DNA of 64,000 nt from Macrotis lagotis. Taxonomy: Eukaryota > Chordata > Mammalia > Peramelemorphia > Peramelidae. The translations under genes and the position numbers were made by a program. The stretch is taken from assembly GCF_037893015.1 (NCBI RefSeq), contig NC_133658.1:141465822-141529821 (forward strand). Direction: 5' to 3'. Shown here in pieces: positions 23,996 through 36,334 of this stretch. How positions within the stretch are numbered: the stretch's first letter is position 1; each line of letters opens with the position of its first letter. The notes below the pieces were generated by a model. It ran no database searches, had not been told where the DNA came from, and saw only the letters and a list, made by a program, of their open reading frames with translations.

Positions 23996-24122
23996 GGGGT
24001 GGCTAGGTGGCACAGTGGATAGAGCACTGGCCCTGGAGTCAGGAGTACTTGAGTTCAAATCTGGTCTCACACAATTAATAATTATCTAGCTGTGTGGCCT
24101 CCTTGCAAAAACCTTAAAAATA
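23996..24122 (+). mobile_element. WSINE-like SINE, plus, internally deleted
   Basis: Starts GGGGTGGCTAGGTGGCACAG. About 30 bp of the tail module is missing ('gtgtggcctccttgcaaaaa'). Direct repeats AAAAAAGAATAATTCTTA and AAAAAAGAATAAGTCTTA flank it. Confidence 0.93.
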
Positions 24123-24349
24123 AAAAAGAATAAGTCTTAATCTCTAAGAAGATAGTATTAATGACCCATGTGAAACTGTGGGAGATTCTTTGGTTTTAGG
24201 GAACCATTACTAGATTAGTTATATAAAAATATAAAATATATAAAATGCATATAAAAATGCAAAAGCATTTGTGAAAGACCCTAAGGGACTGTGAAAGAGC
24301 TGGTTAGAACTAGTTTCCAAATAACCTATTTGTCTTTTTTTCCTCCCAG

Positions 24350-24426
24350 AAATATTGTAACTACCAAGGACACATTGCAGGTTTCCCAAATTCAGTTGTC
24401 ACACTCCACGCCTGTTCTGGACTCAG
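24350..24426 (+). CDS. ADAM32: ADAM32 exon 5: prodomain with the GxxxxxPxSxVTL segment
   Basis: 77 nt, phase 0 in and phase 2 out, residues 93-117 plus two bases. Acceptor TTTTTTTCCTCCCAG. The donor is CTCAG/GTTCTT, a GT with poor agreement to the consensus after position +2. It encodes [20 protein letters not shown] then ACSGL. The two cysteines and the 'YQGxxxxxPxSxVTLxxCSGLRG' motif are conserved across ADAM prodomains, which makes this the most certain part of the family assignment. The weak donor could permit skipping of the exon. Skipping it would shift the frame. Confidence 0.9.
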
Positions 24427-25436
24427 GTTCTTTTTCTATATGTGGTTGATTATAAAAACCATAGTGAATTTACTATGCTTAAAGTAGATATATGTGCAGA
24501 GTTGTGGTAGTAGTTACAGAATGAAAACCTGGATGAGATTTTCTTAATTATCTTCATCTACCAGAGTAATATCTGAATATTATCAGACTTCCAAGGTTCA
24601 TTCACCCATTCTCTTGATTTTGAGGGCAAAAAGTTTCACTTGACTTCAATGAAACCATTCAAGAATCCATTGAGTGAACAATTCATGCTCCTTTTTTGTA
24701 ATTTTAGAGAAATGGAAAAATGATTTTTATGAAAAAAGTGTTGCAATTGCCTCTTTGAAATAATTTCTCTGATCTTCTAAGGCAAATGAGGCCATGCTGG
24801 ATACATTGTCTCTTGTGGAGTTCTTGGCACATTCTGATCCTAGTTTTAGAGGGGTATGATTTTTCTCTATAGTCTAGAGAACAGGAGAGTTGTCTGTACT
24901 GAAGGCAGAAATGCATATATTTTTAACTATCATGTGACTTCTTTCCCAATATTTAGCACCACATATTCCTTTGGACACAAACATGTCACAATGGCTTAAT
25001 CTCTTGAATATGATTTTTCTCAGAATCTTTTCTGTTTTCTAAGATTCCTTTGATAAGATCATAGGTCTGAAGGGACTTCAGAGGGCACCTTGAATTAGAA
25101 TTCAAACCCTTTATTTGACAGATGAGTAAACTCATCTTTAAGGATGGTTAAGAGACTTGCTAGTACCTCCCCTAACTATCCTGTATTTAACTTACTTTGC
25201 TTTCATTTCTATTTGTCTTTTTTTATATATTTATTTTGTATGTACTTATTATGTGTCCTTATTGTAAATCCCCCCCCCCCCATTTAAAATTTAATCTGTA
25301 TTGCTTTGGGAATTTTTTTATTCATTGTTTTGGTATTCTCTAAGATAGACAAAAGTATTTGCTGAATTCTTGTCATCTGCAAATCTATCAGAATATGTTT
25401 AATTCTTTCTGTTTTTAAACTTCTTTTATTTTACAG
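24427..25436. other. Intron 5
   Basis: No coding signal. Contains an old SINE-like trace near 25060-25160 ('gatcataggtctgaagggac', 'gacagatgagtaaac') and a C11 run near 25270-25280. Ends in the acceptor CTTTTATTTTACAG. Confidence 0.55.
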
Positions 25437-25614
25437 AGGATTACTGCAGTTTGAAAATGTTACTTATGGAATAGAGCCCCTTGGATCTACAGGTGGATTT
25501 GAGCATCTTATTTATCGATTAAGAAGTGAAAACACAGATCTTGCTGTTTTAAAAGATAATAATAAACATATGGAATCAGAGAACCTGGAATATAAAGTTG
25601 TCTCTAGTGTTAAA
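25437..25614 (+). CDS. ADAM32: ADAM32 exon 6: prodomain C-terminal half
   Basis: 178 nt, phase 2 in and phase 0 out, residues 118-177. Acceptor TTTATTTTACAG, donor GTTAAA/GTGAGT. Begins RGLLQFENVTYGIEPLGSTG and runs to a charged, poorly conserved stretch ending in VVSSVK. The 'LLQFENxxYGIEPL' stretch is typical of the prodomain in all members of this group. N125 (NVT) is a sequon conserved in relatives. Confidence 0.92.
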
Positions 25615-25654
25615 GTGAGTTCTAGAAAGGTATCATTACTTCCAAAGATTCTAT

Positions 25655-25809
25655 TATTTTTTTTTAAGGTTTTTGCAAGGCAAATGGGGTTAAGTGGCTC
25701 AAGGCCACACAGCTAGGTAATTATTATTAAGTGTCTGAGGCCAGGTTTGAACCCAGGTACTCCTGACTCCAAGGCCGGTGCTCTATCCACTGCACCACCT
25801 AGCCGCCCC
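25655..25809 (-). mobile_element. WSINE-like SINE, minus
   Basis: Begins shortly after the exon 6 donor (about 40 bp). Full consensus order with a small deletion around GTGGCTCAAGGCC and an extra ATT in the spacer. Confidence 0.94.
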
Positions 25810-26305
25810 TATATTACTCTTTTACTTAAAATGTTTATGAAATAACTAGGGTGTTGTGATATCTCTTTGTGGTAATCATCCTTTCAGCCTTTATTCACTT
25901 TTTGGTGACCAATTTGCCTTTATATTCCTCTTTGTTCCCATCTTTAATTCCTAAGGAACCTTTCTTTAAGCATCTCCTTTGTGGGTCTTTCATCCATATG
26001 CTCACAGAGGTCAGCATTTTTTGATTCTGTTTTAAATTGGCTACCTAATATAGTACTGTGTTCAATGTGAACTTAAATACAAGTCATTTTTTAAAAGCAT
26101 AGTACATTCCTCAAAATACAGTTACAAAGAGGATTGTGATAAAGATGATATTGTAGGGAATTATAGGGGATTCCTAGCATATTCAGCAACTACAAACCTC
26201 TGTAGTCATTTAAATGATAGCATTATACTCGAGTAATAAAATCAGTATAAAATATTTTAGACATTGTTTATATGAAGATTTCAAAATTCTTGGCATTTTG
26301 TAGAT

Positions 26306-26515
26306 CAGGGGTTCTTATAATTTTTTTACGTGTCATGGATCCCTTTGGCAGTAAGGTGAAAACTATAAACTACTCAGAGTTATGTTTTTAAATAATGGAA
26401 GGAAATGCTAAATTTCAGTTAGTGAAATTTAGGTTAGTGAAAGTAAGGATGTAAAGTTTTTTCAATTCAAGTTTGCAAATTCCCTGAAAGCTTAGCTCCA
26501 TACTAAGAACCTTTG
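26306..26515. mobile_element. hAT-like MITE, second copy
   Basis: Starts CAGGGGTTCTTATAAT and ends ACTAAGAACCTTTG. The interior has CATGGATCCCTTTGGCAG, matching the copy at 7240. Adjoining octamers TTGTAGAT and TTGTTGGT agree at six of eight positions. The interior is more diverged than the first copy. Confidence 0.7.
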
Positions 26516-26669
26516 TTGTTGGTAGAGGGCTCAAGGGAATTTCTGGGTGATTCAAAATGACATATAATATATATTTAATCCAACTCTATCGGAATCATAA
26601 ATTGGACTTAAAACTAATATGCTAGTAATCATAAGCATCTAGTTAATATTGCTTGCTTTTTCTAAGCTT

Positions 26670-26835
26670 TACAGAGAACCTTGTTCATATTATCTCTAAT
26701 CCTCATAACTCTGGTAAGTAATATAGGTATTACCTCCATTTTACAGATAAGGAAATTAGGACTCAGAGATTGTTCATGGTCATGAAACAAATAATTTGAA
26801 CTCAGCACTCTTCCTACTATAGTCTGCTGTCTCTC
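26670..26835 (-). repeat. MIR fragment
   Basis: 'ccattttacagataaggaaattaggactcagag' followed by 'aatttgaactcagcactcttcc', the central and head parts of MIR in minus orientation. Confidence 0.75.
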
Positions 26836-27114
26836 CAATTATTAGAATTGAAAATTCTGGAGGGGGGACGGAAAAGGAGGGGGGAAAAGGAATGGATTAG
26901 GGAGAAAGGGTGGGAGGGATGATTGATGGCCCATGTTTCTTAATGTTATCATAAATAGTATAAATGGATGTGATTTTTTTTTTCAGTTGGGGAGTTTCTC
27001 CAGCACAAGAAAGGGTCATTTCAATTAATTCATTGAGATAGCTTTATTAAAAGTAGTAATTTATATATTGATTTGTTAATAACAGGACCTAGAAGTCTTA
27101 GCTTGACATTTTAT

Positions 27115-28790
27115 TTTTCCAGTTATATGTTTTGAAAGTTTTTCAACACTTATTCACATACATATGCACATTTATCAGTTACATTATTTCCTTGCACCCT
27201 CCCTTCCCCCCCCCTCAGTAGTGAACAGTCTGGTGAACATTGTACATGTATACATTTGTGTTTAACATGTTTACAGATTAATCATTTTCTATATGAGGAA
27301 TTAGGAGTAGGGGAAAAGAAAGAAAACCATGAGATAGGAAGAAAAAAACAGAAATTTTAAAGAACTGACCATAGTGTTCACTCAGATTTTGTAGTTTATT
27401 CTTTTGTTTTGTTTTGTTTTTCTTCATCTGGATTTGATCAACATTGTCCTTAATAGGTTTCCCCTAGCTCCCTGAACTGCTGAGAGCAGCTGCATCCATC
27501 AAAGTTGATCAACCCACAATGTTGTTGTTAATGTGTACAGTGCTCTCTTGGTTCTTCTCCCTTCACTCCACATAAGTTCTTGTAATTCTTTCTATGCTTC
27601 AACCATTCATGGTTTTTTATAGAACAGTAGTACTCCTTATCATTCATATACCATAACTTGTTCAGCCATTCTCCAATTAATGGGTATGCCCTCAATTTCT
27701 AATTATTCTTTGCAACTACAAAAAGGGTTGCTGTGAATATTTTGGAATATGTAGGACTTTCCCCATTTTTTTATGATTTCTTCTGGATAGAGGCCTAATT
27801 TTAGTGTTACTGAGTCAAAGGCTATGATCAGTTTTATTGCTCTTTGGGTATAGGTCCATATTGCTTTCCAGAATGGTTAGATTAGTTCACAGTTCTATCA
27901 ACAGTATATTAATGTCCCAAACCTCCCACAACCTCTCCAACATTGATCATTTTCCCTCCATCTTAGCCAATCTGACATTTCTTCATTTGAAATCTGCCTG
28001 TTCATATCCTTTGACCATTTATCAATTGGGGAATGACTTGTAAACCTTATAAATTTGATTCAGTCTCTATATATTTTAGAAAGGAGACCTTTATCAGAAC
28101 CCCTAAGCTGTGAAAAATTTGTTTCCTACCTTTCCTTTTTCTTCAGTTCTTGGCAGTCTATTTTTAAAAATAGTTTAAGTAGAATTGAAATTAATTGTTC
28201 CTGGAATGTTTGGTAAAATTAACTTGTAAATTCATCTGGACCTAGACACTTTTTATTGGGTAGTTTATTGATAGTTTCTTATTTAATTTATTGGCATACA
28301 GTTGGGCAAAATAGCTCTGAATTGTCTCTTTAATTTTCTCATTCGTAGTGAGTTCACCCTTTTCATTTGTCAATATGGTTTTCTTCTTCCTTTTTTTTTA
28401 AATCAGATTTACCAAAGGTTTATCTAATTTATTGATTTTTTCATAAAAACAGCTCTTAGTTTTATTTATTGGATCAGTGATTTTCTTTCAATTTTATTAA
28501 TTTCTCCTTTGTTTTTCATAATTTCTAATTTGGTATTTAATTGGGGATCTTTAATTTGTTGTTTTTCTACCTTTTTTGAGTTGCATACCCAACTCCTTGA
28601 TCTCCTCTTTTTCTAGTTTATTCATATAAGCATTTAGAGATATAAAATTTTCCCTAAAAATTGCCTTTGTCTGCATCCCATAAATTTTGATATGATGTGT
28701 CATTGTTATTTTCTTGGATGAATGATTATTTCTATGATTTGTTGATTGACCTATTCATTCTTTAAAATTAAATTGTTTAGTTTCCAATTA
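27115..28790 (-). mobile_element. L1 fragment, minus (3' UTR to ORF2)
   Basis: From 27115 the order is L1 3' region, 'gttcagccattctccaattaatggg', 'ctggatagaggcctaattttag', then antisense ORF2 text such as 'tcataaaaacagctcttag' and 'gtctgcatcccataaattttg'. Stops occur in all frames, so it is a dead copy. An internal gap near 28150 joins distant ORF2 parts. Confidence 0.8.
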
Positions 28791-28794
28791 ATTG

Positions 28795-28985
28795 ACCTGG
28801 AGTCAAGAAAACCTGAGTTTATAAATTAGCTTATTAAATGACCCTGGGCAAGTTCTATCTTACTCACTCTCTCCATCTGTAAATTGGGAACAATAATGGT
28901 AGCTACCTTACCAGTGTAGTTGTAATGATAAAATGAGTTAGGTTTGCTTTACAAACTTTAAAGCATTATTTAAATGAAGATGATG
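28795..28985 (+). repeat. MIR fragment, plus
   Basis: 'acctggagtcaagaaaacctgag', 'gaccctgggcaagttc' and 'ccatctgtaaattggg' in MIR order. Confidence 0.75.
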
Positions 28986-30124
28986 TTGATGATAATGGTG
29001 ATGGTGATTTTTTTCATTATTCATTCTTTTTTTCATATCATTTTTTATCATTCCTTATAATGCATTCCATTGCATTCATATATCACAATTTTTCCAGCCA
29101 TTCCTAAAATGATTGTCAACTACTTTGTATCTAGAACATTGTTACAACAAAAATGCTCCCAAATATATATATACCTTTTTGCAAAGTCACAGAATCTGAA
29201 TTAGAGGGTTCCTAGTGACTATCTAGATATAATTGTAACTATTATCCAAAATATATATACTGATTTTTTGTGTTGCCTCACTAAGACATCCAGTGATCCT
29301 TATTGCCTGCCCTTTCAAATGGAAAGTTGATTTGAGGGTTGCGATTAGGAGAGAGAAGGAAAAATCAGCCCATATAATGATTTTTTTTTAATAATTTTAA
29401 CTTGAATGACAGGATAAATTATATATTATGATATAGATAGCATTTCCCATACTATTTTGCAAACAAAAATAAATCATCTTTCATGTCCTTCTCTTCAAAT
29501 TAATGCCCCAATCAGACCATTTTCTAATAGGTAAAGTAACTGGAAGCTAGTAGTGATTGAACTTGAGCCTGCTTTAGACTATTAGGGATGAAGTCAGCAG
29601 CCCTAACCCATAGAATAGTTTCTTTCAAAGTCTTGATCATCTGATTAAATTGTGGTTCTTGGCCTCTTCCCTGATACTAATGGAGAATTGTTACCACACT
29701 AAAAAAGATTTCCTTTATAGAGTCAAAGTTGAAATTCGACTCTTTTGAGCTGTGATGTTCAATCTCTTGTCCTGACAATAGAATCCCAATTATAGAGCAA
29801 ATGCATTTTGTCTTTCTATTATACAGATAAATATATATTAAAATATGCTTTTAAAAAATTGTGTCATAGAGGATACCTTGAATTCTCAAAATCCATATAA
29901 ATGAAGCTGAAGCTCTGCTAGTTCTGACCAAGCTAGAAAGGTTTTGAGGATGGGTTCAGCTGACCTTTATCATGAGAAATTAGAGTGTAACCTACATTAG
30001 TAGAGGAAATGTTGATGAAACCATGGGTCCTTGAAGTATTGTAAACCTATGCCACAGAACAAGGAACAATTGAGGCTATAAGAAGCAATGAATTTATTAA
30101 GAATTCTTCCTAAAAAAAAAAAAG
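28986..30124. other. Intron 6 stretch, mostly unassigned
   Basis: A short (GATGAT) tract near 28977-29008 is followed by a small L1-like minus fragment (about 29030-29185). The rest shows no coding signal. Confidence 0.5.
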
Positions 30125-30273
30125 GGGGCGGCTGGGTGGCATAGTGGATAAAGCATTGGCCTTAGAGTCAGGAGTACCTGGGTTCAAATCCGGTCTAAGA
30201 CACTTAATAATTACCTAGCTGTGTGGCCTTGGGCAAGCCACTTAACCCCATTTGCCTTGCAAAAAAACTAAAA
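30125..30273 (+). mobile_element. WSINE-like SINE, plus
   Basis: GGGGGCGGCTGGGTGG start, complete body. AAGAATTCTT lies on both sides (about 30100 and 30273). Confidence 0.94.
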
Positions 30274-30483
30274 AGAATTCTTAAGAAATTTGGGTATTTA
30301 TCCGAAAGAACTTGCATGTTAAACATAGCAAAGAACCTTATAGATAGGGTTTTCCCAAAGTTTTAGTTTTAAAATTTATCTCTACTCTTTCCTTCCCATC
30401 TCTATCAATGTTGTCAATGTGATGTTGTTAATGTATAGTGAATTATGAAATTTCTTATTATTTCTAATGTTTGTTTTTCCTAG

Positions 30484-30552
30484 TCAAGATCATTTGCTCC
30501 AAAGCTATCACCTCAGTATGTGGAAATACATATTGTCTTGGACAAAGGTTTG
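30484..30552 (+). CDS. ADAM32: ADAM32 exon 7: prodomain end and first strand of the metalloprotease-like domain
   Basis: 69 nt, phase 0 both sides, residues 178-200. Acceptor TTGTTTTTCCTAG, donor GGTTTG/GTATGT. Reads SRSFAPKLSPQYVEIHIVLD then KGL. The 'YVEIHIVLDK' strand matches the first beta-strand of the ADAM catalytic fold ('Y(L/V)E(M/I)xIVxDK'). There is no clear furin-type R-x-[KR]-R site at the domain border here. Removal of the prodomain in this group often occurs differently, during sperm maturation (family knowledge). Confidence 0.9.
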
Positions 30553-32689
30553 GTATGTCTTTATTTCTTTGATCTTAAAATGGATAACTTTATGGCCTGA
30601 AACAAATTATACTGTGGACCCCTTCCACTTCTTCTAACTCCCCTAAAATTTTTTTTCCAGCTAAAATTACTGGAAATGAACATAAAGGGTTGAAGTCAAG
30701 ACTAATCTAGGACTTGTGCTAGAACAGAAAATTTAGAGGGTACAAAATTTAAAGGTCCTACTTATCCTCTTTCAGTAGAGTGGGGGAGGTGAGAAACACA
30801 AGCTCTGAGACTAAGGCCAGAAAAGGATAGATTTGGATGTCTCTATTCCACATAGAATCCTTATCTGTCCAATTCTGTTCCAAGGCTTTTCTCTCTTTTT
30901 CAGATAAACTATTTTCATTCCAAAAAGGATTCTAAAAATCCTTCCAGGCACTTTTCCTTCCCCCAGCTTAGAGCAAGTGATAAGCTATAGAACTACTATC
31001 TACTTCCCAGACCCTGTGGTAGAGTATTTTCAATGCTATCTGTGATCTTGAGTAAACAACTTAAGTGACCTCTTCAAGCTTCTGATATTGTGCTCTTTGG
31101 GTTTCTCTAGTAATTAATTCTACTCCCACTCAATGTAATTTGTATCAGTTAACTCTTTTATTGACATGATTTGCTTTTGCATTATCTGCATTTCCCAGTA
31201 TATATCCCTCCTCCTAGCCCATACAGAAAACCATTCTTCATATTAAAAATATGAAGAAAGAAAGGAGGAAAAAACTGTACATAACTAAACAAGAGATTAA
31301 AAAGTCTTAAGTTAAAGGCAGTACCTTCCCTATGGTTTCTCTCCTCTGCAAAGGAGCTGGGGGTAATATATTCTCTTATCCTTTATTTGGGGGCCATGCT
31401 TGGTCCTTTTAATTATAGAACCTTCAATTTCAGTAGTTTATACTGTCATCTTGATTCTACTTTCTTTTATATAAATATTTCTACTTCCAGTTTATATAAA
31501 TATTTCTTCACTTCTTTGTATTTGTTTTGTTCAATGTTTCTTATAGCACACGAATATAGTTACCTTCACAATCTACTTAGCTATTATCTAATTGATGTAT
31601 TTTATTTTCTGTACTTTGCTCCAAAAACAAGTGTGTCTATAAATATTTTGCGGTATATAGAGCCTTTTTTCTTTCAGGTATATATGCATATTTGCATAGT
31701 GTGGAATTATGAACATTTTACTCATGTTTCTTACATAGTTCCAGATTATTTTCAAAAGTAATTTTACCATTTTGCATGTGGCTTTTGTTTTCAAGAATAA
31801 TCTTACCATTTTGCATATGGCTTTATTTTAACAATTTTGCCATCTCATTCAATTTTGCTGGGCATGAGGGAAAATATCAGGGTTATTTTGGGACTTATTT
31901 TTCTTGTTGCTGACTTAGAAGTGTATGATGATTTAATTTAAAGAGTTTTACTAATAATTCATGGAATTTGACTACATTTTTAATAAAGGATTGTTGATTG
32001 AAACTTTGTTAGGTTCTTTTTTTCTGGTAGGTTGATCATCTATGTTCCTAATACGGCAGTCAGTTGGCATTTACTTTATCATAAAAATTCACATTTGGAT
32101 ACCAAAAAATCCAACCAATCCTAAAAAATCTTTTATAAACTACAAACTTGGCAGCCTCTATATTTGAATTCTAAAATTCTGTTCAGTGTGATAATGTAAA
32201 GACAAACATCAAAACAAACACATCAATCAGAATTTAGAATGAATGTCAGAGGGAGGCATGAGTCAGCTCTATGCTCAGACCTAGCAGTCCCTGTGACTGC
32301 TCCAGAAGGATGTCAGTCTAATATAACTTTTTATAATTGCTCTTGTGTCTGTGTGTTTTTCTGATGTGAATGATCAATTTAGAGCTCAAAGGGACCCTAG
32401 AAATCCTCTCAACTAATGCATTTGGCAAGTCACTTAACCTCTTTGCTTTATAAAAACTAAAAACAAACAACAACAAAAAAAACCAAATAGAGCTAGAGGA
32501 AATTTCAAAACAGAATTGCCTCTGTCCACTAAATATTTTGTGTTAGCTGTTTTCAACAGCACTCAGGTTGCAGCAAGAAGTCTTCTTATATGATCATGAT
32601 GGTGACTATTTCAGTCCTTTACTTTTCTTCTTAAGCTTCCCATACCATTGCCCCCATTCCTATCAAAATATCCTGCTTCTCTTTTTTCT
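30553..32689. other. Intron 7 stretch, nothing clear
   Basis: AT-rich. A 124-residue frame at 31387-31761 is rich in Tyr, Phe, Ile and Ser without domain features. It is likely chance in AT-rich sequence. Confidence 0.5.
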
Positions 32690-33975
32690 TCATCTCACCA
32701 CAATTCCCTAGCATCATCTTCCATTATTTATACTTTAGTTTATAATGAAGAGAGGTTTGCCATTTGTACATGCACTTATAAACTCATTACCTTCCTTTAA
32801 ACCATGTCTTTCTAATCCTTAAAAAATGCTAACTTTAATATCCTACATATCAATCCCCTTCTAAGTGAAACTCCTTGAAAATTGATTTCACTTAGTTCTT
32901 CAACTTTTTCTCATCTCACTTTTTTTTTTAAACTTTCTGAAATTTGACTTCAGATCTCATCTTACCTCACCTGGAATTGCTCTCAGAAAAATTACTTAGC
33001 ATCTCTTAATTGGTATACTTAAGGATCTTTTCTCACTCTTCATCCTTCCCAGCCTCTCTGCACAATTGATTGGACAGTGTTGACTACCTTTTCCTTTTAG
33101 GATAGTCTCTTCTCTCTGGGTCTCTAGGTTTTAATGACATTACTCTTACTTGATTTTCTTCCTACCCGTAACCTGACCATTTGTCATCAGTCTCCTTTGC
33201 TATAGTATCATCTACTTTCAGCCTACACAATAGAAATGTCCCCTATTAGTCTTTCATGGCCCCTTTTCTCTTTTCATTTAGTGACCTCATCAGTTTTCTC
33301 CATGAATTTAACTCCTAGATCTATATATCCTAGTTAATCTCTAATACTACATGCATCACCATCTTAACTGTTGCATTTTTTGAAGTGTCTTAGACATTTC
33401 AAACTCATTATGCACAAAATATAACTCTTTCTCCCCCAAACTTCCCTCTTCAAAACTTCCCCATATATATTCAGAGCACTACAATTCTGACCTCAGTTTG
33501 AAACCTCACAAACTCTCTCCACCTCATTTGTCTAATATGGTTTATATTTTCCACAGCATCTTTATATTTATTTATTTGTTTTTTTTTTTTTTGCAAGGCA
33601 ATTGGGGTTAAGTAGCTTGCCCAAGGCTACACAGCTAGGTAATTATTAAGTATCTGAGATTGGATTTGAACCCAAGTACTCCTGACTCCAAGGCCGGTGC
33701 TTTATCTACTACGCCACCTAGCCGCCCCAAGCATCTTTATATTTAAAACTGCTTCTCACTCAAACAGTACATAGGAGGCATTTAATAAATGTTTGTTTGC
33801 TTGATTTGACAACCACTACCTTAGTTCATATTATCATTTCTAGGTTTCTAATTGGTCTGTCCCTACTGTAATGCTCCACACCAAAGTGATTTTTTAAAAG
33901 CACAGATCTGACTGTGGATTATGTTAAGCATTCACTCAATAAACTACAATAGTTCCTTAATACTTCAAGGATGGA
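32690..33975 (+). mobile_element. L2 LINE, plus, split by a SINE
   Basis: The degraded L2 ORF2 order is readable: 'attgattggacagtgttgactacc', 'tagtgacctcatcagttttctcc', 'ctcctagatctatatatcctag', then after the SINE 'taattggtctgtccctactg' and 'gtgattttttaaaagcacagatctgac'. Stops are frequent. Confidence 0.75.
33571..33729 (-). mobile_element. WSINE-like SINE, minus, inside L2
   Basis: Perfect 16-bp direct repeat AGCATCTTTATATTTA at 33555-33570 and 33730-33745. Confidence 0.96.
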
Positions 33976-34096
33976 ATATTAATTCATGTTTGGAATAGGA
34001 ATTAATGAACTTGAACCAGAAGTCTTCTGCTACTGTTGATTGCATTTATTCCTACATATCTGTTGAAATAGTCTCTTGAATTAAAGCTTGCCTTCT

Positions 34097-35312
34097 TGTG
34101 GGGGTCCAGCCTCCGTGGGGTCTTTGGAACCTGACAGGAGGGATACAGTCAGCGAAATGAGTTGAGTCAACAAAGGGGTAAAGGCAGGAGCAGGTTGACT
34201 GCCTGTCAGCTGCTTGGATTTATTTTTATAGTCTCAGAATCATGTATGATTCCAGCAAGCTGAGATCATTTCCTTGGTTACAAAAGTGTACAATTTTCAT
34301 CATCACTCATATAATTCATGTGATTACAAGTTTTAATCATATGATTACAAGTTTAATTAATAATCATATAGTTAATTGATTTCTTATCCCTACTCAGACT
34401 GTGATGAGCTCAACCTGTTACCTTATTTATTACTACATTGTATAGTTGTTAATTCATTTAAAGTTATTAATTAAGCAATTCTTTTAATAGAAAGTTTTTT
34501 ATATTTTTTGTGTAATTAATGTTTTTTGATACACTTCCTTAACAATCTATAGTGAAGGTCTTTATGCTTGTCCACCCATCCATTAACTCTTACAATAACC
34601 AATTTTTCTTTTAGGCCTTGTTGGTAGAAACCATGGTTTCTGTGACTTTTTTATTCTTTCCCATCAAACTAAGGCTGCTAGAGTTCACATATCAGTCACA
34701 TGTACTGTTTTCTCACTCTCTTTTTCATATATTCCTGTGTATGATAAGGGGGGCAAAACTATTAATTTCCCTGGAATTCTATCTGACCCATCTTGTATCT
34801 GTATTCCCTGTATATATTCTGACATCTCCTTGGAATTCCCAGTGTTTGGTTTTCCAGAGATTTCATAATGTTGAAGCCTCCTCAGGGAGAGGCAGTCCTG
34901 TTAAATTTGGACAGAGTTTACAATCTGTTTTATTCAAGGAATTTTTCTGAAATCCTTCCTTTATAGTCATTCCACTATTAGGGTGAATAAATATTGCAAT
35001 CAATAATAAACCTATAAGGGGTGGCTAGGTGGCATAGTGTATAAAGCACCGGCCCTGGAGTCAGGAGTACCTGGATTCAAATCCGGTCTCAGACACTTAA
35101 TAATTACCTAGCTGTGTGGCCTTGGACAAGCTACTTTACCCCGTTTGCCTTGCAAAAACCTAAAAAAAACAATAATAAACCTATAAATATTGGTATGCAT
35201 GGAATCCCTATATATATTGAAGAAGGAACTATTGTTCCATCAGGTAGTGTGATTGCCTTGAGTCTTCTTGCTGCGACTGTGTCAAACAGCTTAGAGACCC
35301 TGGCTCCCAACA
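34097..35312 (-). mobile_element. Solo-LTR-like element, minus, with nested SINE
   Basis: Read on the minus strand it starts TGTTGGGAGCCAGGG and ends GGCTGGACCCCCACA, the TG...CA ends of a retroviral LTR. A TATA-like CTATAAAAATAAA lies about 130 bp before the minus-strand 3' end (near 34216-34230). Flanking 6-mers CCTTCT (34091-34096) and CTTTCT (35313-35318) differ at one base, fitting a 6-bp target duplication as made by class II (beta-like) endogenous retroviruses. The TGTTGGGAGCC start also resembles that class. No gag, pol or env reading was found, so it is a solo LTR or a short deleted copy. It is an old, non-coding remnant. Confidence 0.65.
35018..35169 (+). mobile_element. WSINE-like SINE nested in the LTR
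   Basis: Perfect 17-bp direct repeat CAATAATAAACCTATAA at 35001-35017 and 35170-35186. The SINE is therefore younger than the LTR. Confidence 0.97.
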
Positions 35313-36280
35313 CTTTCTTTTTTAAAAATGTCTTTTAATTTTTATTTTAAATTCTTTTATTTATAAATTTTGAGTTTCAAATTCTCTCCCTCCTTCCACA
35401 CCCTCCTCACCTACTGTGAAGGCAAGCAATATGCTGTCAGTTATACATGTGAAATCATGTAAAACATATTTTCATATCAGCTTTATTTTTTTTAAAAAAA
35501 AGCAGAAAAATAAAGTGATGAAATTAAGCTTCAGCTTATTAGTTCTCTCTCTGGAGTTGGAAAGTTAGAAACATTTTTTTTTGTCATGAGTTCTTTTCCT
35601 TTTTTTAATAATTTTTTTGGTTTATTTTATATTATTACAGTAATCTTGTCGTGGGAGTAACAAACCTTTCTCCACCCAAAAAAGACAGAGAAGCCTCAAG
35701 GATAGTGAGAAAGAAAGAAAAGTGTGTTCAGATTCCAATGGCTCTTGTCTCTGGAATGAGTTGCTTTCTTTATCATAAGTCCACCAGAGAAGTTTCTTCA
35801 CGATTTTTCCCACAGTTGCTATTACTAGCTGTATTTCCCTTTATTCTATTCCTTCCCCATTCTCATTTATTCTATTCTCTCTCCTTTTACCCTGTCCCTG
35901 CTCAGAAGTATGTTGTATCTGAGTACCCTCCCCCATGATCTTCCCTCTCTTCTGTCACCTACTCCCCCCTCCCTCACCCCATTGCCCTTTATCCCATCCC
36001 CTTCCTCCCATTTTTCTCTAGGGTTAAAGATAGATTTCTATACCCTATTAAGTGTGTATGTTATTTCCTCTCTGAGCCATTTCTGATGAGAATGAAGGCT
36101 CATTCGTTCCCCCTCACCTTCCCCCATTCCACTCATTTCAAAAGCTTTATTGTGACTCTTATGAGAAATATCTTATCCCCTTCTTCCTCTCCTTCCCTTT
36201 TCTCCCAGTACGTTCCACTGATTACATCTTTTTACTATATTATACCTTTATATTCAGCTCCTTCCTGTGCCTTACATAAA

Positions 36281-36331
<51 letters not shown>
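36281..36331. repeat. (TG)n(TA)n microsatellite
   Basis: About nine TG units run directly into about 16 TA units. Likely polymorphic in length. Confidence 0.95.

Positions 36332-36334
<3 letters not shown>

Noticed and set aside
31387..31761. 124-residue plus-strand frame in intron 7
   Set aside because: AT-rich composition gives a Tyr/Phe/Ser-rich peptide without motifs, and there are no splice or promoter signals.
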